In this document: piece by piece, positions 17,846-26,581 of the stretch
How the letters are laid out: every line of letters begins with the position of its first letter
How positions within the stretch are numbered: the first letter of the stretch is position 1
DNA from: Bauldia litoralis
Lineage (GTDB): Bacteria > Pseudomonadota > Alphaproteobacteria > Rhizobiales > Kaistiaceae
Direction of reading: 5' to 3'
Assembly: GCF_900104485.1 (NCBI RefSeq)
Contig: NZ_FMXQ01000005.1
Location: forward strand, 62,001 to 126,000
Length of the DNA stretch: 64,000 nt
Position numbers and translations under genes: made by a program
The notes under the pieces: model-generated
What the model saw: the letters and a program-made list of their open reading frames with translations, nothing else
What the model was told of the DNA's origin: nothing
Database searches by the model: none

Positions 17846-18008
17846 GTCATGGCCTCCTGGCGCGAGGCGACGGGATTTCGCAATCGCGGCTCGCTGGTAA
17901 AGATATGCTCGGCGCCACCGATCTCCATAGTCGGCAGTGCTGAATTTCGCGGCACCGATTTATGTTCTATTCTCGGCCGAACACACATCATCGGCATGGG
18001 GGTCCTGC

Positions 18009-18257
18009 TTGGCGAAGAAACCTGAAAGCGCCGCAGAGCACATGATCCGCTTCCTGGCGCTCGGCGTACCGACCGTTTCGCGGATCATGGCGGTGGCGCT
18101 GGTCGTCGCTGCGATCGGCATCGCCTTCTTCGGGGTCGGCAACTATCCGAGCGACGACGATCGCGCCATCGTCGCCCTGATGCTGGCGGTCTTCGCCCTC
18201 GTCGCGCTCGGCATCGGCTTCGCGACGCCGGCGATCATCCGGCGGCTCCTGCCCTGA
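18009..18257 (+). CDS. Small two-helix membrane protein, unknown
   Basis: 82 residues from a TTG at 18009 with GGGGGTC just upstream; an ATG at 18042 is an alternative. Two hydrophobic helices (IMAVALVVAAIGIAFFGV and IVALMLAVFALVALGIGF) are joined by a short polar loop (GNYPSDDDRA). The N-terminus is positively charged, so it should be cytoplasmic. No family is recognised. It lies between edd and zwf on the opposite strand and ends 1 bp short of the zwf stop. In Sinorhizobium the 6-phosphogluconolactonase gene sits between zwf and edd; this protein is not a lactonase. Coding status is plausible, not certain. Confidence 0.5.
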   Translation: MAKKPESAAEHMIRFLALGVPTVSRIMAVALVVAAIGIAFFGVGNYPSDDDRAIVALMLAVFALVALGIGFATPAIIRRLLP

Positions 18258-18258
18258 C

Positions 18259-19737
18259 CTACTCGGCCTCGTCGTGCCAGGTGTGGCCCTCGCGCTCGAT
18301 CAACGCCACCGAGGCCGACGGCCCCCAGGTTCCAGCGGTATAGCCCTTGGGCCGCTCGCTCGAATGATCCCACGCCTCGGCGATCGGATCGATCCAGCGC
18401 CAGGCCGCCTCGACCTCGTCGCGACGCATGAACAGGGTCTGGTTGCCACGAATGACGTCGAGGATCAGCCGCTCATAGGCATCCGGGCTGCGCACCTTGA
18501 AGGCCTGGGCGAAGCTCATGTCGAGCGGCACGTAACGCAGCCGCATGCCGCCTGGGCCGGGATCCTTGATCATCAGCCACAGGCGGACGCCCTCGTCCGG
18601 CTGCAGGCGGATCACCAGCTTGTTCTGCTGCAGCGCGCCGGCGCCCTGGTCGAAGATCGAATGGGGAATCGGCCGGAAAGAGACGATGATCTCCGACATC
18701 CGCGCCGCCAGCCGCTTGCCGGTCCTGAGATAGAAGGGAACCCCGGCCCAGCGCCAGTTGCCGATCTCGGCCTTGATGGCGACGAAGGTCTCGGTCTTGG
18801 TATCCTGGTTCTCGACCTCGCTGGTATAGCCGGGCACGGAGCCGCCCGGCCCGGCACCGGCGCGGTACTGGCCGCGCACGGTGGTGGACGCGGCGTTGGT
18901 CTCGGTGATCGGGACAAGGCTGCGCAGGACCTTGAGCTTCTCGTCGCGAACCGAATCGGCGTCCATATGGGCCGGCGGCTCCATGGCGACGAGGCAGAGG
19001 AGCTGCAGGATGTGGTTCTGGACCATGTCGCGCAGCGCGCCGGAGGTATCGTAGTAGCCGCCACGGCCTTCGACACCGAGGGTCTCGGCGACGAGGATCT
19101 GGACATGCTCGATGCTGGCATTGTTCCACAGCGGCTCGAACAGCGTGTTGCCGAAGCGGAGCGCCATCAGGTTCTGGACGGTCTCCTTTCCGAGATAGTG
19201 GTCGATCCGGTAGATCTGGCTCTCGTCGAAGACCGAGCCGACCGCATCGTTGACCGCGCAGGCGGAGGCGAGGTCATGGCCGATCGGCTTCTCGATGATG
19301 ACCCGGGTCTCCGGCGTGACCAGGCCTTCCTGGCCGAGGCGCTTGCAGATCGTGCCGAACAGTTCCGGCCCCACCGCGAGATAGAAGGCGCGGATGCGGT
19401 CCTTGCCCTCCTCCAGCACGGCGGCGAGCTGGTCCCAGCCGGCATCGCCCATGGCGTCGACGGTGACGAAATGGATCCGCTGGAGGAAGCTCTCGACCGC
19501 CTCGGGCTGCCGCTCGTCGGCCGGGACATGCTCCTCCAGCGCCTTGCGGGTGGCGGCGCGATACTCGTCGTCGCTCAGCGGGCGGCGCGAGATGCCGATG
19601 ATCCGGCCGGTCGGCGGAATCTGGCCGTCGCTATGCCGCTGGAACAGGGCGGGCAAGAGCTTGCGATAGGCCAAATCGCCCGACCCGCCGAAGACGACGA
19701 GGTCAAACGGGTCCACGGCAATGATACGGCTGGTCAT
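18259..19737 (-). CDS. zwf: Glucose-6-phosphate dehydrogenase
   Basis: 492 residues from the ATG at 19735-19737, the standard length. It oxidises glucose-6-phosphate to 6-phosphogluconolactone with NAD(P)+. The coenzyme-binding FGGSGDLAYRKLLPAL is at residues 16-31, and the active-site motif RIDHYLGKE near 180 carries the catalytic histidine and lysine. An upstream in-frame extension to 19833 is rejected because the start used gives the known N-terminus. It is divergent from the SMP-30 lactonase gene (116 bp between starts), so one intergenic region may control both. Confidence 0.95.
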   Translation of the reverse strand: MTSRIIAVDPFDLVVFGGSGDLAYRKLLPALFQRHSDGQIPPTGRIIGISRRPLSDDEYRAATRKALEEHVPADERQPEAVESFLQRIHFVTVDAMGDAGWDQLAAVLEEGKDRIRAFYLAVGPELFGTICKRLGQEGLVTPETRVIIEKPIGHDLASACAVNDAVGSVFDESQIYRIDHYLGKETVQNLMALRFGNTLFEPLWNNASIEHVQILVAETLGVEGRGGYYDTSGALRDMVQNHILQLLCLVAMEPPAHMDADSVRDEKLKVLRSLVPITETNAASTTVRGQYRAGAGPGGSVPGYTSEVENQDTKTETFVAIKAEIGNWRWAGVPFYLRTGKRLAARMSEIIVSFRPIPHSIFDQGAGALQQNKLVIRLQPDEGVRLWLMIKDPGPGGMRLRYVPLDMSFAQAFKVRSPDAYERLILDVIRGNQTLFMRRDEVEAAWRWIDPIAEAWDHSSERPKGYTAGTWGPSASVALIEREGHTWHDEAE

Positions 19738-19853
19738 GGTCGAGATCGCTCCTCTGGCGTCTTTCCGGTTCCGGCGGTTGCGGTCTACACTGCCCTGCAC
19801 AATTTTGGCAGGGGTCCTGCCGCTAAAAAACAAGGCAGGGTAGGCAAAGCGAC

Positions 19854-20750
19854 ATGGCAGATGTGGAATGTCTGGTGCCGGCAGGCGACTGGACCGGCGA
19901 AGGCGCGGTCTGGCATGCGGGCGAAAAGGCCCTTTATTGGGTCGATATCAGCCGTTTTCTGGTCCATCGCTACGATTCCGGGCAGAAATCCACCCGAACA
20001 TGGTTCTTTGACCGCCCGCCGACCGCGCTGGCGCTGACCGACCGCCCCGACACGCTGCTGGTGGCGCTCGGCGGCAGCCTCATCCTGTGGCAGCCGGGCA
20101 ATGACGCCCGGGCCGACCTTGCCCTTCCCGAGGACAATTGGCCGCGGGCGCGGCTGAATGACGGGCGGGCCGACCCGGCCGGCAACTTCTGGGCGGGCTC
20201 GATGCAGAACAATGTCGGCGCGACCGGCAAGGGCATGCCGATCGACGACGAGGCGGCCGGGCGGCTTTTTCGCATCGCCTCCGACGGCACCGTCACCGTC
20301 GTCAAGACCGGCATCGGCATCAGCAACACCTTCTGCTGGAGCCCGGACGGCACGCTCTTCTATACCGGCGACACGCTGGCCGGGACGATCTCGGCCTGGG
20401 ACTATGACGCCACGACGGGGGCGATCGCCAACGAGCGGCCCTTCTTCGGCGGCTTCGAGCGGGGCGCGCCGGACGGCTCGGCCGTCGACAGCGCGGGCTA
20501 CCTGTGGAACGCCCGCTACGGCGGGGGATGCATCGTCCGGGTCAGCCCGGCCGGTGATGTCGACCGCGTCATCGAGATGCCGGTCGACAATGTCACCACC
20601 TGCGCCTTCGGCGGGCCGGATCTGAAGACCCTCTACATCACCACGGCGACCGGCGGGTCGCGCGACGACCTGCGCTTCGCCGGCGGGCTGTTTGCCCTGC
20701 CGGTCGATGTCCCGGGACTCGATGAGAACCGGTTCCGAATCCGGAGCTGA
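19854..20750 (+). CDS. SMP-30/gluconolactonase family protein
   Basis: 298 residues, six-bladed propeller lactonase family, cytoplasmic. Recognisable are EGAVWHAGEKALYWVD near the N-terminus with the metal-ligand glutamate, NDGRADPAGNFWAGSM (the Asn/Asp substrate and metal region), SWSPDG-like ISNTFCWSPDG, GAPDGSAVDSAGYLWNA, and TCAFGGPDLKTLYITTA. The usual enzymes hydrolyse sugar lactones with a divalent cation. Since the window has zwf and edd but no pgl, and this gene is divergent from zwf, it could hydrolyse 6-phosphogluconolactone or an unphosphorylated aldonolactone such as galactonolactone for DgoKA. That role is inference. Confidence 0.85.
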   Translation: MADVECLVPAGDWTGEGAVWHAGEKALYWVDISRFLVHRYDSGQKSTRTWFFDRPPTALALTDRPDTLLVALGGSLILWQPGNDARADLALPEDNWPRARLNDGRADPAGNFWAGSMQNNVGATGKGMPIDDEAAGRLFRIASDGTVTVVKTGIGISNTFCWSPDGTLFYTGDTLAGTISAWDYDATTGAIANERPFFGGFERGAPDGSAVDSAGYLWNARYGGGCIVRVSPAGDVDRVIEMPVDNVTTCAFGGPDLKTLYITTATGGSRDDLRFAGGLFALPVDVPGLDENRFRIRS

Positions 20751-20887
20751 AGCCGATCACCGCGGCCGGGCGGGGATCGTTCAGGCGACGTTCAGGTGGC
20801 CGCCACGAAGCTGCCGCCTTGCATTGCCAGCCTCGACACGGCTTCCGCGCTCTGGAAAAAGGGCGCGCCAGACAAACGGGTCCACTC

Positions 20888-22315
20888 ATGACGCATCGCA
20901 CCAGCCTTCTTGCCTCGCTCGCCGCCCTGACGATTGCCGCGACCGCCTCGCCGGCGCTCGCCGACAGCCGGATCTTCACCGCGCACAGCAACCAGGACGG
21001 GGTGACAATCGAGCAGGCCTTCCGCAATGGCGACGAGCTGGACATCGTCGGGCGCGGCGAAGACTCGACCCTCTTCCGCATCGACAGCCCGAGCACGCCG
21101 GTCGGCTGCGCCAACCGCATCGAGTTCGTTACCTCGACGGGCGAGCGCATCGACCTGGTGTCGGACATGTGTGAGCTCAACTGGGAAGTGACGGTCAAGG
21201 TCCAGCCGGCGAAGGTCGTCGAAACACCGACGGCGCCGGAAGTTCCGGCCGTGCCCGTGGTTCCCGAAGTTCCGGCCGCTCCCGGCGGCAGCGAGGAGAT
21301 CGTCGCCCCGATCGACGGCGCATCGCTGTCCCAGGTGGTATCCGTGGCGGTCGACGATCCGGCGCTGACGATCATCGCGGTGCGGCTCGACGGCAAGCCG
21401 GTCAACATCATCGGCCGCAAGGGTGGCGCGGTGCAGTTCGAGATCACCGGGACCGACGAGGGGATCGCCTGCGACCGCGAGCTTGGCGTGATCTTCTCGA
21501 ACGGCAAGCAGGTCACCCGACAGACCAATATCTGCCTCAACGACTGGTCGATCATGGTCGCCACCGGGGCCGAGACGCCGCCGGCCCCGCCGGTGGCCGC
21601 GTTGCCGCCATTGGCGCCGACGGAAGAGATGGTGTGGATCTTCTCGACCTTCGAGAACGGCGCCTCGCTCGGCCACGGCATTCCGGAGACCGACGCCAGC
21701 GATTTCGGCGCGGTGTGCACGCCGCGCTCGGGACGTATCCTGATCACCCTGCTCGACGCCGGTGTCCCCGGCCTGACGCCAGGCAGCCCGGTGCCGATCA
21801 GCATCTCCGGCGGTGGCTTCGCCCGCACCTATGCCGGCGTCGGCTCGCCCTTCGACGAACTGGCCGGAGCCTCCCTGCCGCAGGTCGAGGTATCGGCGAA
21901 GGACGAATTGTGGGACGCGATCGTCCGCGAGAAGGCGCTGAATGTCGCGGCCGGGCCCTCGCCCTTCGTGCTGTCGCTCCAGGGCAGCGCCGGACCGGCC
22001 CGCGAATTCCTTGCCATGTGCAGCGACGTGCCGGTGGCCGCGCCGCAGCCGCCGCGGCCGGGCCCTGCGGTCGGGCCGGGAATCGTCGCCAATTATTACT
22101 GCGCCGACGGATCGGCCTTTGCCGTGACCTATAACGGGCCGCAGCAGATCGCGACGCTTGCCCAGGCCGGCGCGCCGCCGCTGACCTTGCGCTGGGACCC
22201 GAACGGGCCTATCCCGCGCTACACCGCCGGTCCGGCCCGTCTCGTCCTGCGCGACGACAGCGAGGTACGCTGGAGCCGTTTCGGTGGGCCGGCTCTGTCG
22301 TGCCGGCAACGCTGA
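20888..22315 (+). CDS. Secreted four-module cysteine-paired protein with C-terminal MliC-like domain
   Basis: 475 residues from the ATG at 20888. Signal peptide at 1-25. Four modules are separated by proline-rich linkers. Modules A (~26-106) and B (~137-226) are duplicates: each has two cysteines 21 residues apart (C74/C95 and C195/C216) followed by LNW or NDW. Module C (~248-382) has C277 and C378. Module D (~399-475) resembles the MliC/PliC inhibitor of C-type lysozyme: YYCADGSAFAVTY at its start, a central beta region, and a final cysteine (C405/C472). All eight cysteines can form within-module disulfides. The product is likely periplasmic or extracellular. Lysozyme inhibition is inferred from module D only; A-C are unassigned. 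Confidence 0.75.
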   Translation: MTHRTSLLASLAALTIAATASPALADSRIFTAHSNQDGVTIEQAFRNGDELDIVGRGEDSTLFRIDSPSTPVGCANRIEFVTSTGERIDLVSDMCELNWEVTVKVQPAKVVETPTAPEVPAVPVVPEVPAAPGGSEEIVAPIDGASLSQVVSVAVDDPALTIIAVRLDGKPVNIIGRKGGAVQFEITGTDEGIACDRELGVIFSNGKQVTRQTNICLNDWSIMVATGAETPPAPPVAALPPLAPTEEMVWIFSTFENGASLGHGIPETDASDFGAVCTPRSGRILITLLDAGVPGLTPGSPVPISISGGGFARTYAGVGSPFDELAGASLPQVEVSAKDELWDAIVREKALNVAAGPSPFVLSLQGSAGPAREFLAMCSDVPVAAPQPPRPGPAVGPGIVANYYCADGSAFAVTYNGPQQIATLAQAGAPPLTLRWDPNGPIPRYTAGPARLVLRDDSEVRWSRFGGPALSCRQR

Positions 22316-22336
22316 CCGTTTCTGGAGAGACCACCC

Positions 22337-22657
22337 ATGTTCTTCGCCGTCTTCGCCACCGACAAGCCGGGATCGCTCGAAACCCGCATGCAGAACCGGC
22401 CGGCGCATCGCGCCTATGGCGACCGCTACGACCTGCCGGCGCGCAAGATCATCGGCGTGCCGCTGACCGAGGATGACGGCGAGACGATGAATGGCTCGCT
22501 GCTGGTGCTGGAGGCGCCGAACCGGGCGGCGGTCGAGGCCTATCTCGCCGAGGACCCCTATGTGAAGGCCGGGCTGTTCGAGCGGACCAGCGTCGTCGCG
22601 GTCCATGGCAGCTTCGAGATGATCCGCGACCTGCTCCTCGAAGACGAGGAAGAGTAA
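22337..22657 (+). CDS. YciI family protein
   Basis: 106 residues, full length for the YciI-like ferredoxin-fold family (distantly related to muconolactone isomerase and chlorite dismutase folds). The ATG has GGAGAG upstream. Visible are the opening MFFAVFATDKPGSLETR, the conserved histidine in RPAHRAY, and GSLLVLEAPNRAAVEAYLAEDPYVKAGLF-type ending helix pattern (in segments). Function of the family is poorly defined; some members are dehydratase-like or sense small molecules. It follows the MliC-like gene after only 21 bp, so the two may be co-transcribed, though a functional link is not evident. Confidence 0.85.
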   Translation: MFFAVFATDKPGSLETRMQNRPAHRAYGDRYDLPARKIIGVPLTEDDGETMNGSLLVLEAPNRAAVEAYLAEDPYVKAGLFERTSVVAVHGSFEMIRDLLLEDEEE

Positions 22658-22664
22658 CGGCGGC

Positions 22665-22680
22665 GCCGGGAGACCCCGGC
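22665..22680 (+). terminator. Short hairpin after the YciI gene
   Basis: GCCGGG and CCCGGC with a 4-nt spacer, immediately after the YciI stop and between convergent genes. There is no T-run, so termination strength is uncertain. Confidence 0.35.
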
Positions 22681-22714
22681 ACCGCGCGTCCATGCCTGCC
22701 TAGATTGACGCGGC

Positions 22715-23479
22715 TCAGGCTACGAAGAGATCGCCGGCATCGAGGTTGGTGCCGGCCTTGAGCTGCGCGAACTGCACCTGCGCGGCACCGCCATTGCCGT
22801 CGGAATCGTAGTAGAGCTTGCCGGAATCCTTATCGTAGACGAAGCGCTGCGCCGCAGTTGTTGCGGACGGTCCTTCGTGGAACAGGGCAGCGTCGAGCTT
22901 TCCCTTCGAGCCGATGTCGTCGAAGACGGCGTTGTCGACCTTGATCTTCTCGCCCGCCTGCAACTTGGTGATCGTGCTCACGCCGGTTTCGGGACCCGAC
23001 TTGAAGATATACTGGTCCTTGCCCTTGCCGCCGTTGAGGATGTTGTCACCCTCGCCGCCGTCGAGCTTGTCATTGCCCTTGCGGCCTTTCAGAGTATCGT
23101 TGCCGTCGTAACCGCGAAGCGTGTCGTTCTTCTGCGATCCCTTGATCAGATCATCGCCGGAGAAGATGGACTGAAGCGCTTCGTCGACGCTGGTGAAGGT
23201 CATCGCCTCGGCGATGGTCAGGCTCAATCCCGTGATCTTGTAGACAAGATCGCCCTTGAGATAGGCGTCCAGCGCCTCAATCGTTCCAGTCGTCGGGACC
23301 TTCAGTCCGAACGCCTCGACATATTTGAACCCGCTGCCCGAAACGTCGACCTTGATCTTGCCTTTGCTCGCCTCGAACCCATCGGGCTTTGTCTTGGATA
23401 TTTCTTCCGGCGCCGTGATAACGGCGATGTCCTTCAGCGTTCCGGACTTGATCTTGCCCTTTGCAACAAACTTTACCAT
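22715..23479 (-). CDS. Small RTX-type calcium-binding protein, probable type I secretion substrate
   Basis: 254 residues from the ATG at 23477-23479, which has an excellent GGGAGGGG site 7 bp upstream. There is no signal peptide. Residues ~108-157 contain the glycine-aspartate nonapeptide repeats (GDDLIKGSQ, NDTLRGYDG, NDTLKGRKG, NDKLDGGEG, DNILNGGKG), followed by the usual DQYIFKSG flank and a C-terminal region ending in DLFVA, as in type I secretion signals. The repeats are expected to fold with Ca2+ outside the cell. The N-terminal ~105 residues form an unassigned module. No type I exporter gene is near, so the substrate is an orphan. Confidence 0.85.
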   Translation of the reverse strand: MVKFVAKGKIKSGTLKDIAVITAPEEISKTKPDGFEASKGKIKVDVSGSGFKYVEAFGLKVPTTGTIEALDAYLKGDLVYKITGLSLTIAEAMTFTSVDEALQSIFSGDDLIKGSQKNDTLRGYDGNDTLKGRKGNDKLDGGEGDNILNGGKGKDQYIFKSGPETGVSTITKLQAGEKIKVDNAVFDDIGSKGKLDAALFHEGPSATTAAQRFVYDKDSGKLYYDSDGNGGAAQVQFAQLKAGTNLDAGDLFVA

Positions 23480-23663
23480 CGGATACCCCTCCCACATTGG
23501 TTAACAAAAGATAAATGACGGCTGCTGAAAAAACAAACCGGGTCGGCTGGCGCCGGCTGACGGCGAACTATTCAGCGCAAGCAGTTCAGCTGAATGAAAG
23601 CCGCCGTGGGGACTGAGAAAGGCGGCGCGCGGGGGGACAATTGGTTTACGACAGCGCCCCGGA

Positions 23664-24899
23664 TCACCAGCGGCCGGTCAGGCTGACCCCGACGATGTCG
23701 AGGTCGTTCTTCATCGTTGCCTTCAGCGTGCCCTGGAGATCGGCGACATCAATCGTCGCGTCGGAGAACCAGACGTGGCCGTAGGAGGCCGAGAGCGTCA
23801 TGCCACTGTCGAACCGATGCGTCAGCCCGAGTCCGAGGATGGTGCGATCGCCGTCGGGGCTCACCGTGTTGGCAGCGCCCGAGGCGACCGCGTTCTCGAA
23901 ACCGAGACCGACACTCAGACTTGTCCGGTCGGTGGCCTGGTAGCGACCGCCGGCCGAGACGAACCAGGTGTCCTTCCATTCCTGGGCGCGGACGACATCG
24001 GGGAAGACCTCGTCGAAGCGGATATGGAAGCCGTCGAAGACGCTCCAGTCGCTCCACTGGACCTCGCCGAGCAGGGTCAGGCGGTCGGTCAGGTCCTGCT
24101 CCAGGCCGGCGCTGACGACGGCGGGCGTGCTGAGGTCGAAATTGACCGGGATCGCCAGGCCCGAGGTTCCTATCCCGACCGCGCCGCGAATACCGTGCGC
24201 GACCTCCGACCGGTAGCCAAGCCCGACCCGGGTGCCGGGCAGCGGGTCCCAGGTCAGGCCGGCGGTCCAGCCGAGGGCGACGTCGCTGCCGGTGAGAAAC
24301 CCGCGATCGGTGGTGAAGGGGACGACCTCCATGCGCTGGTTGTCGACGTCCATGCCCTGGATATTGAGGCCGAAGGCGAAGGCGAAGCGGTCGCCGACCC
24401 GGTGGGCGATGGTCGGCGTCAGGCTCCAGGTGACCATCGAGGTCTGGAGGAGCTGGAACTCGCCCGCCCAGTGCGGCCGGCTTTCGATCTTCACCGCGAA
24501 GGGGGCGCTGAAGCCCATGGCGATGGTGGTCCTGTCGCTGACCTGATGGGAGACATAGATCGCCGGCGCGACAGCGTCGGCGGCCAGGCTGCCCGAATCG
24601 CCAAGGGACATCAGATCGGCCCCGGACGGCGCCGTTGCCTCGCTGGCGTGGATCGAGACGTCGGGGAAGAACATCCGGCCGTCGACGGTGACGACCGTCC
24701 CGGTGAGGTCGGCGATCGTCGCCGGGTTGTAGAACATGGAGGAGGCGTCGCGGCCGGCGGCCGACGCGCCGGCAAAGGCGCTGCCCATCGCCGCGGTGGA
24801 CTGCTCGCGGACGAAAAATCCGCCGGCCCCGGCCGGAGAAACCCCGGCCGCAAGCCCCATGGCCGCCGCAGCCGCCATCCAGCCACAGACGCGATGCAT
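23664..24899 (-). CDS. FadL/OmpP1/TodX-family outer membrane transporter
   Basis: 411 residues with a signal peptide (cleavage near residue 25, AGA-G). The mature N-terminus has the FadL hatch pattern: FFVREQSTAAMGSAFAGAS then MFYNPA, the NPA box. The remainder alternates short amphipathic strands, ends in TGRW, and fits a 14-strand beta barrel. It would take up long-chain fatty acids or other hydrophobic compounds across the outer membrane. There is no clear operon partner: upstream is a divergent MATE gene, downstream the RTX gene ~185 bp away. The 23480-23663 gap contains the palindrome TTCAGCTGAA and no gene. Confidence 0.9.
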   Translation of the reverse strand: MHRVCGWMAAAAAMGLAAGVSPAGAGGFFVREQSTAAMGSAFAGASAAGRDASSMFYNPATIADLTGTVVTVDGRMFFPDVSIHASEATAPSGADLMSLGDSGSLAADAVAPAIYVSHQVSDRTTIAMGFSAPFAVKIESRPHWAGEFQLLQTSMVTWSLTPTIAHRVGDRFAFAFGLNIQGMDVDNQRMEVVPFTTDRGFLTGSDVALGWTAGLTWDPLPGTRVGLGYRSEVAHGIRGAVGIGTSGLAIPVNFDLSTPAVVSAGLEQDLTDRLTLLGEVQWSDWSVFDGFHIRFDEVFPDVVRAQEWKDTWFVSAGGRYQATDRTSLSVGLGFENAVASGAANTVSPDGDRTILGLGLTHRFDSGMTLSASYGHVWFSDATIDVADLQGTLKATMKNDLDIVGVSLTGRW

Positions 24900-25102
24900 C
24901 CAACTCCCCCCTAGTCCCGAAGGGAGCGTAGACGCTGGCCACGGCTCCGGTCAAAGGCTTTGGATTCGCCCAACCCCACACGAGGCCGGCGTTATCCTCG
25001 CAGAGATCGTCCTGGCGTTTTCGGAGCCCCTTTCGGGCAATTGCAAGCAGCCCCCCAATTAGGCGGTAGCGCGAGCGCGCCGGGCGGATTACAAGCGCGA
25101 CC

Positions 25103-26527
25103 ATGACCGACATTGTCAGGCCAGTACCGGCCGCGCGGGGAGCGTGGGCCATGGAAGCGCGCGCGATGGTGGCGCTCGCCTGGCCGTTGGTGCTGACCAA
25201 CGTGGCGCAGGTGGCGCTCGGCTTCACCGACGTGATCATGATGGGCTGGCTCGGGCCGGAGGCGCTGGCCGCCGGGGCGCTGGCCACCAACCTCAATTTC
25301 GCCTTCCTGATCTTCGGCATCGGGCTGGTCACCGCGACCGCGCCGCTGATCGCCATCGAGCTCGGTCGCAACCGGCATTCGGTGCGCGACGTGCGGCGCA
25401 GCGTCCGCCAGGGGCTGTGGGCGGCGATCACCATCTCGATCCCCTTCTGGTTCGTGCTGTGGCACGGCGAGGCGATCATGCTGGCGCTCGGCCAGGAGCC
25501 GGCGCTGGCGGCCGAGGGCGGGCGCTACCTGCGCACCCTGCAATGGGGGCTGCTGCCCTTCCTCGGCTATGTCGTGCTGCGCAACTTCGTCTCGGCGCTG
25601 GAGCGACCGCAGGCGGCGATGTGGGTCGGCGGGCTGGCGGTGATCCTCAACGCGATGGTGGTCTATGCGCTGATGTTCGGCGCCTTCGGCCTGCCGGCGC
25701 TCGGGCTGACCGGGGCCGGGATCGGCACGACGATCGCCAATCTCTTCCTGTTTTTCGGGCTCGTCTTCGTCGTCTCGGTCGACCGGCGCTTCAAGCGCTT
25801 CCAGCTCTTCGGGCGTTTCTGGCGGCCGGATTGGGCGCGGTTCCGGGTGCTGTGGCAGCTCGGGCTGCCGATCGCCTTCACGCTGGCCTTCGAGGTGACG
25901 ATCTTCAACGCCTCGGCCTTCCTGATGGGGCTGATCGGCGCCGACTCGCTGGCCGCCCATGCCATCGCCATCCAGCTCCCGTCTGTGGCCTTCATGGTGC
26001 CACTCGGCCTCGGCATGGCGGCGACGGTGCGGGTTGGCCGGGCCTATGGCCGCGGCGACCGCGAGGGCATCCGCCGCGCCGGCTGGACCGCCTTCGCGCT
26101 GGCAATGAGCTTCGCCTGCGTGACGGCGGCGGCGATGCTGTTCGCCGGGCGGCCGCTGGTCGGCATCTTCCTCGATCTCGGCGATCCGGCCAGCCAGACG
26201 GTGATCGGCCTTGCCGTGACCTTCCTGATCTATGCCGGGCTATTCCAGTTCTTCGACGTGGGCCAGGCGATCGGCACCGGTATGCTGCGCGGGCTCGGCG
26301 ATACCCGGGTGCCGATGATCTATGCGGCGATCGGCTACTGGGGCATCGGCATGCCGCTCGGCATCCTGCTTGGTTTCTGGACGCCGCTGGCCGGCGCCGG
26401 CATCTGGATCGGCCTGGCGACTGGCCTTGGCGTGGTGGCGATCCCCCTGATGATCCGCTGGATTAGGCGAGATGGGCTGGGCCTGACGACGCAGCCGCCG
26501 CCGGACGCGAAGCTGACCGCTCCATAA
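25103..26527 (+). CDS. MATE family efflux transporter
   Basis: 474 residues with about twelve membrane helices in two halves. The first begins ALAWPLVLTNVAQVALGFTD (the MatE opening) and the second around residues 250-270 with LGLPIAFTLAFEV. It is of the NorM branch, exporting cationic compounds in exchange for Na+ or H+. Possible start ATGs are at 25103 and 25151; the first keeps a short polar N-terminus. It is monocistronic, divergent from the FadL gene (about 200 bp apart), and its stop lies 4 bp from a hairpin shared with the convergent cytochrome gene. Confidence 0.92.
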   Translation: MTDIVRPVPAARGAWAMEARAMVALAWPLVLTNVAQVALGFTDVIMMGWLGPEALAAGALATNLNFAFLIFGIGLVTATAPLIAIELGRNRHSVRDVRRSVRQGLWAAITISIPFWFVLWHGEAIMLALGQEPALAAEGGRYLRTLQWGLLPFLGYVVLRNFVSALERPQAAMWVGGLAVILNAMVVYALMFGAFGLPALGLTGAGIGTTIANLFLFFGLVFVVSVDRRFKRFQLFGRFWRPDWARFRVLWQLGLPIAFTLAFEVTIFNASAFLMGLIGADSLAAHAIAIQLPSVAFMVPLGLGMAATVRVGRAYGRGDREGIRRAGWTAFALAMSFACVTAAAMLFAGRPLVGIFLDLGDPASQTVIGLAVTFLIYAGLFQFFDVGQAIGTGMLRGLGDTRVPMIYAAIGYWGIGMPLGILLGFWTPLAGAGIWIGLATGLGVVAIPLMIRWIRRDGLGLTTQPPPDAKLTAP

Positions 26528-26531
26528 AAAA

Positions 26532-26559
26532 GAGCCGTCCGGCATTCGCCGGACGGCTC
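26532..26559 (-). terminator. Rho-independent terminator for the cytochrome c gene
   Basis: A perfect 12-bp stem (GAGCCGTCCGGC) with a 4-nt loop. On the minus strand it is followed by TTTTTTA, giving a full intrinsic terminator for the gene ending at 26582. On the plus strand there is no T-run. Confidence 0.9.
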
Positions 26560-26581
26560 GAAACCGAAACCGGCCGCCTGT

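Noticed and set aside
20792-22693. 633-codon minus-strand frame opposite the MliC-like gene
   Set aside because: Shadow frame; the plus-strand protein has signal peptide, paired cysteines and repeats.
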